Below the pieces are notes generated by a model that was given only the letters and a program-made list of their open reading frames with translations, made no database searches and was not told where the DNA came from. DNA of 64,000 nucleotides, from assembly GCF_007859915.1 (NCBI RefSeq), contig NZ_SJPM01000012.1:35778-99777 (forward strand), read 5' to 3'. This DNA is from Neorhodopirellula pilleata (GTDB lineage: Bacteria > Planctomycetota > Planctomycetia > Pirellulales > Pirellulaceae). Both the position numbers and the translations under genes were made by a program. Of the stretch, positions 62,277 through 64,000 are shown piece by piece. Positions within the stretch are counted from its first letter, which is position 1; each line of letters opens with the position of its first letter.

Positions 62277-63275
62277 TTGAATGATCTCATTCGTACGATC
62301 GATCTGCCTTCTCTTCCCGGTTGCGATCCGTACGACAACCAACGTCTGATGCGAGTGAGTCAATCGATGGACGGTTTGCCATTGATTGAGTTTTTGCAAC
62401 GACTTCATCCGCCCACCCCGATCCAACAGTGGCAATCATGGATCGCCGACGGCGCGATCACATCGGACGGCGTCACTTTGCATCCGCGGGCTCGTGTCCG
62501 TTGCGGCCAACGGTTGATTCATACTATGCCCGACACGATCGAGCCGGAAGTTGCCCGGCGGATCGGCATCGTCCACGAAGACGCCTCGATCCTCGTCGTC
62601 GATAAGCCCGCACCGATGCCGGTTCATCCGAGCGGACGATTCAATCTCAATACGTTGACGCGGTTGCTCGAATCCTACTACCCCAACGAAACCCTACGGA
62701 TCGCCCATCGACTGGACGCCAATACGACTGGAATCGTTTTGTTTTGTCGAACGCGCCGCGCCGCCGGCCTGGTTCAACCTCAATTCGAATCACGCAAGGT
62801 CCGGAAAGAGTACGTCGCTCAGGTGCACGGAATGGTACCTTGGGATCGTCACGATTGCCGACTGCCCATCGCCCGGGCCACTCAGGTTGAACCGTCCAGT
62901 CAGGTTGAAATGGTGCAACAGGCAGATCGTTCAATACGATCGGTCGATACCCAAGGGGCGCGGGTCCCCCATGAACAGGGCCAATCGGCACAGACTCAAT
63001 TCCGGGTTCTCGATCGCGCGAACGAGCACAGCCGCGTCCAAGCGATTCCGATCACCGGTCGGACCAACCAAATCCGTGTCCACTTGTGGTCACTCGGCCA
63101 TCCGATCGTCGGCGACCCGTTGTACCTGCGTGATCAACGTTTGGGCGAACAACAAACACTCGCGGTCGATCAACCGCCGATGCATCTGCACGCTCGATCA
63201 TTAACGATCGTCCACCCCGACACGAACGAGCCGGTCACCTTCCGCCGTCCGGCCGCGTTCGAAACCAACCTTTGA
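62277..63275 (+). CDS. RluA-family pseudouridine synthase
   Basis: 332 aa. An S4-like N-terminal RNA-binding segment (PLIEFLQRLHPPTPIQQWQS, then GAITSDGVTLHPRARVRCGQ) precedes the catalytic domain. The catalytic motif is IAHRLDANTTGIVLF with D147. VRKEYVAQVHG and GRTNQIRVHLWSLGHPIVGD complete the family set. It isomerises a uridine in rRNA or tRNA to pseudouridine; which site cannot be told. The start is uncertain: a TTG at 62277 or an ATG at 62349, neither with a convincing ribosome site. Confidence 0.88.
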   Translation: MNDLIRTIDLPSLPGCDPYDNQRLMRVSQSMDGLPLIEFLQRLHPPTPIQQWQSWIADGAITSDGVTLHPRARVRCGQRLIHTMPDTIEPEVARRIGIVHEDASILVVDKPAPMPVHPSGRFNLNTLTRLLESYYPNETLRIAHRLDANTTGIVLFCRTRRAAGLVQPQFESRKVRKEYVAQVHGMVPWDRHDCRLPIARATQVEPSSQVEMVQQADRSIRSVDTQGARVPHEQGQSAQTQFRVLDRANEHSRVQAIPITGRTNQIRVHLWSLGHPIVGDPLYLRDQRLGEQQTLAVDQPPMHLHARSLTIVHPDTNEPVTFRRPAAFETNL

Positions 63276-63284
63276 TCAAAATCC

Positions 63285-63479
63285 TTATAAGCCTGACTTC
63301 CCAAAGATCTCGATTTCAGAGATCGATACCGGATGATCGGACTCGGAAAAACGGAGCGACAGTTGCAGTTGCTGTGCTGTCACTTTTGGTAACTCGACGA
63401 AGTCGGATTCGAACTGGTCGCCGGACCACGTCTTTAGGTCGGATCCATTGAGTTCGGTACATCTCGCGAAACTCTTCCA
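63285..63479 (-). pseudogene. orphan C-terminal fragment of a larger protein
   Basis: Reading the minus strand gives WKSFARCTELNGSDLKTWSG, DQFESDFVELPKVTAQQLQL and SLRFSESDHPVSISEIEIFG with a stop at 63285-63287. It looks like the last strands of a carbohydrate-binding or discoidin-like domain. An in-frame stop lies just upstream (63480-63482), and there is no start. It follows the gene at 63491 on the same strand, so it may be a piece of that gene or a relative cut off by a nonsense or frameshift change. Confidence 0.4.
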
Positions 63480-63490
63480 TTACCTAGGCG

Positions 63491-64000
63491 TTAAGGCGAG
63501 TTGCTTGTTAGATCGGACTGTTCCGGAGCCTTCGGTTCGAGCTTGTCTATTCCGAAATCGATATACTGCCCGCCGGTCGATTGGCGGCACGAGATGGCGA
63601 CCGTGTTGATTCCCGAACGCAGTACGTTCGGATCGATCTCAAAAGTTTCGTATCCCGTGGTGAATCCACCGAGAGACAGGACGAGTTTCCCATTGATATA
63701 CATCTTGGCGTCTTCATCGTGCCAGATGCGAATCGCAATCCGTTGAGGAACTTCGCCGACGATCTCGATGTCGCGGCGAACCCAAATGTTGGCTGTGTTC
63801 CAACGCGTCCGCACGACGCCGTCTTGGTTTCCAAAGCCGCCCGGTCCTTGCCGCCAACTTGAATCGTCGAAGTCCGCTTCGAACCAAGCGTTTGATGGTT
63901 CAACCAAGGTGTACGAATACGTCGGAGCTGAATTCTCGCTGGTGGGGACCAGGACGATTCGCTCTGGTGCGACTGGCATCGGAGCCCATCCTGATGATTT
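63491..64000 (-). CDS. C-terminal part of an exported carbohydrate-type protein (cut by window edge)
   Basis: The frame is open to the window edge, so the N-terminus is missing. The visible 170 residues contain a galactose-binding-like/jelly-roll domain: WFEADFDDSSWRQGPGGFGN, ANIWVRRDIEIVG, AIRIWHDEDAKMYINGKLVL, SGINTVAISCRQSTGGQYID. Planctomycete glycosidases and glutaminase-like DUF proteins frequently end in such a domain. The stop lies at 63491-63493 after EQSDLTSNSP. The enzyme class cannot be told from this part. Confidence 0.75.
   Translation of the reverse strand, partial: KSSGWAPMPVAPERIVLVPTSENSAPTYSYTLVEPSNAWFEADFDDSSWRQGPGGFGNQDGVVRTRWNTANIWVRRDIEIVGEVPQRIAIRIWHDEDAKMYINGKLVLSLGGFTTGYETFEIDPNVLRSGINTVAISCRQSTGGQYIDFGIDKLEPKAPEQSDLTSNSP

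Overview
The window is bacterial, GC-rich chromosomal DNA that looks like a member of Planctomycetota, most likely Pirellulaceae (Rhodopirellula/Rubripirellula-like). The clues are a giant secreted protein with the planctomycete export signature (SLENRQLLAAE) and a C-terminal dockerin pair, a formylglycine sulfatase, an NPYQSP motif in a membrane protease, a large Ser/Thr kinase, futalosine-pathway menaquinone synthesis (MqnD), and abundant planctomycete-style intergenic palindromes. This assignment is inference from protein character; no rRNA is present.

Layout. 1-690 is a graveyard holding the tail of an IS630-type transposase and the tail of a type I methyltransferase (HsdM), followed by an SDR/DUF2867 gene (690-2201). 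2726-11937 is a complete-looking integrative element of about 9.2 kb inserted into the 3' half of a tRNA-Val(GAC) gene and bounded by 47-bp direct repeats. It carries a large foldable intergenic region, a winged-helix protein, a 736-aa protein of unknown function, an AlpA/excisionase-like protein, a small protein, a primase/ATPase, a small zinc-ribbon protein and a tyrosine integrase. Its most striking property is that the integrase frame runs through the att core: in the integrated state it stops two codons after the core, inside the tRNA gene, whereas in the excised circle the same frame would continue for 67 residues that now lie beyond attL. The left flank also keeps the pre-core end of a second, related integrase, pointing to repeated integration at this tRNA.

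12-14.5 kb holds infC, a Tyr-rich secreted protein and a flavoprotein reductase. 14.7-23.5 kb is one 2921-codon gene for a secreted metzincin-type multidomain protein. 23.6-29.3 kb has a DUF726 hydrolase, an M1 peptidase translationally coupled to a small DUF6702-like protein, and two exported proteins. 29.3-30.0 kb is a repeat cluster with a MITE. 30-39 kb holds housekeeping genes: gnd, a serine-less hydrolase-fold protein, a C-terminal processing protease, uvrA, a CPBP protease and pgsA.

39.5-50.6 kb looks like a carbon-acid/sugar-acid utilisation region, all on the plus strand: a FAD/Fe-S D-2-hydroxyacid dehydrogenase fusion, an IlvD/Edd dehydratase, a ROK kinase, RidA, ThuA, two Opp/Dpp ATPases and a double class II aldolase. 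50.7-52.9 kb is a degraded IS with an adjacent truncated membrane gene. 53-64 kb has an alpha/beta-hydrolase with a sulfatase, dapB-mqnD, a receptor-like kinase, a CxxCH protein, an RluA pseudouridine synthase, and the C-terminal part of an exported carbohydrate-type protein running off the edge.

Repeats are a theme. A hairpin repeat of about 105 bp occurs intact three times and disrupted twice. In both disrupted copies a transposon (one IS, one MITE sharing the same end) sits at the same point of the arm. A second repeat of about 38 bp occurs four times, and further small palindromes occur at 14.5, 34.5 and 39.3 kb.
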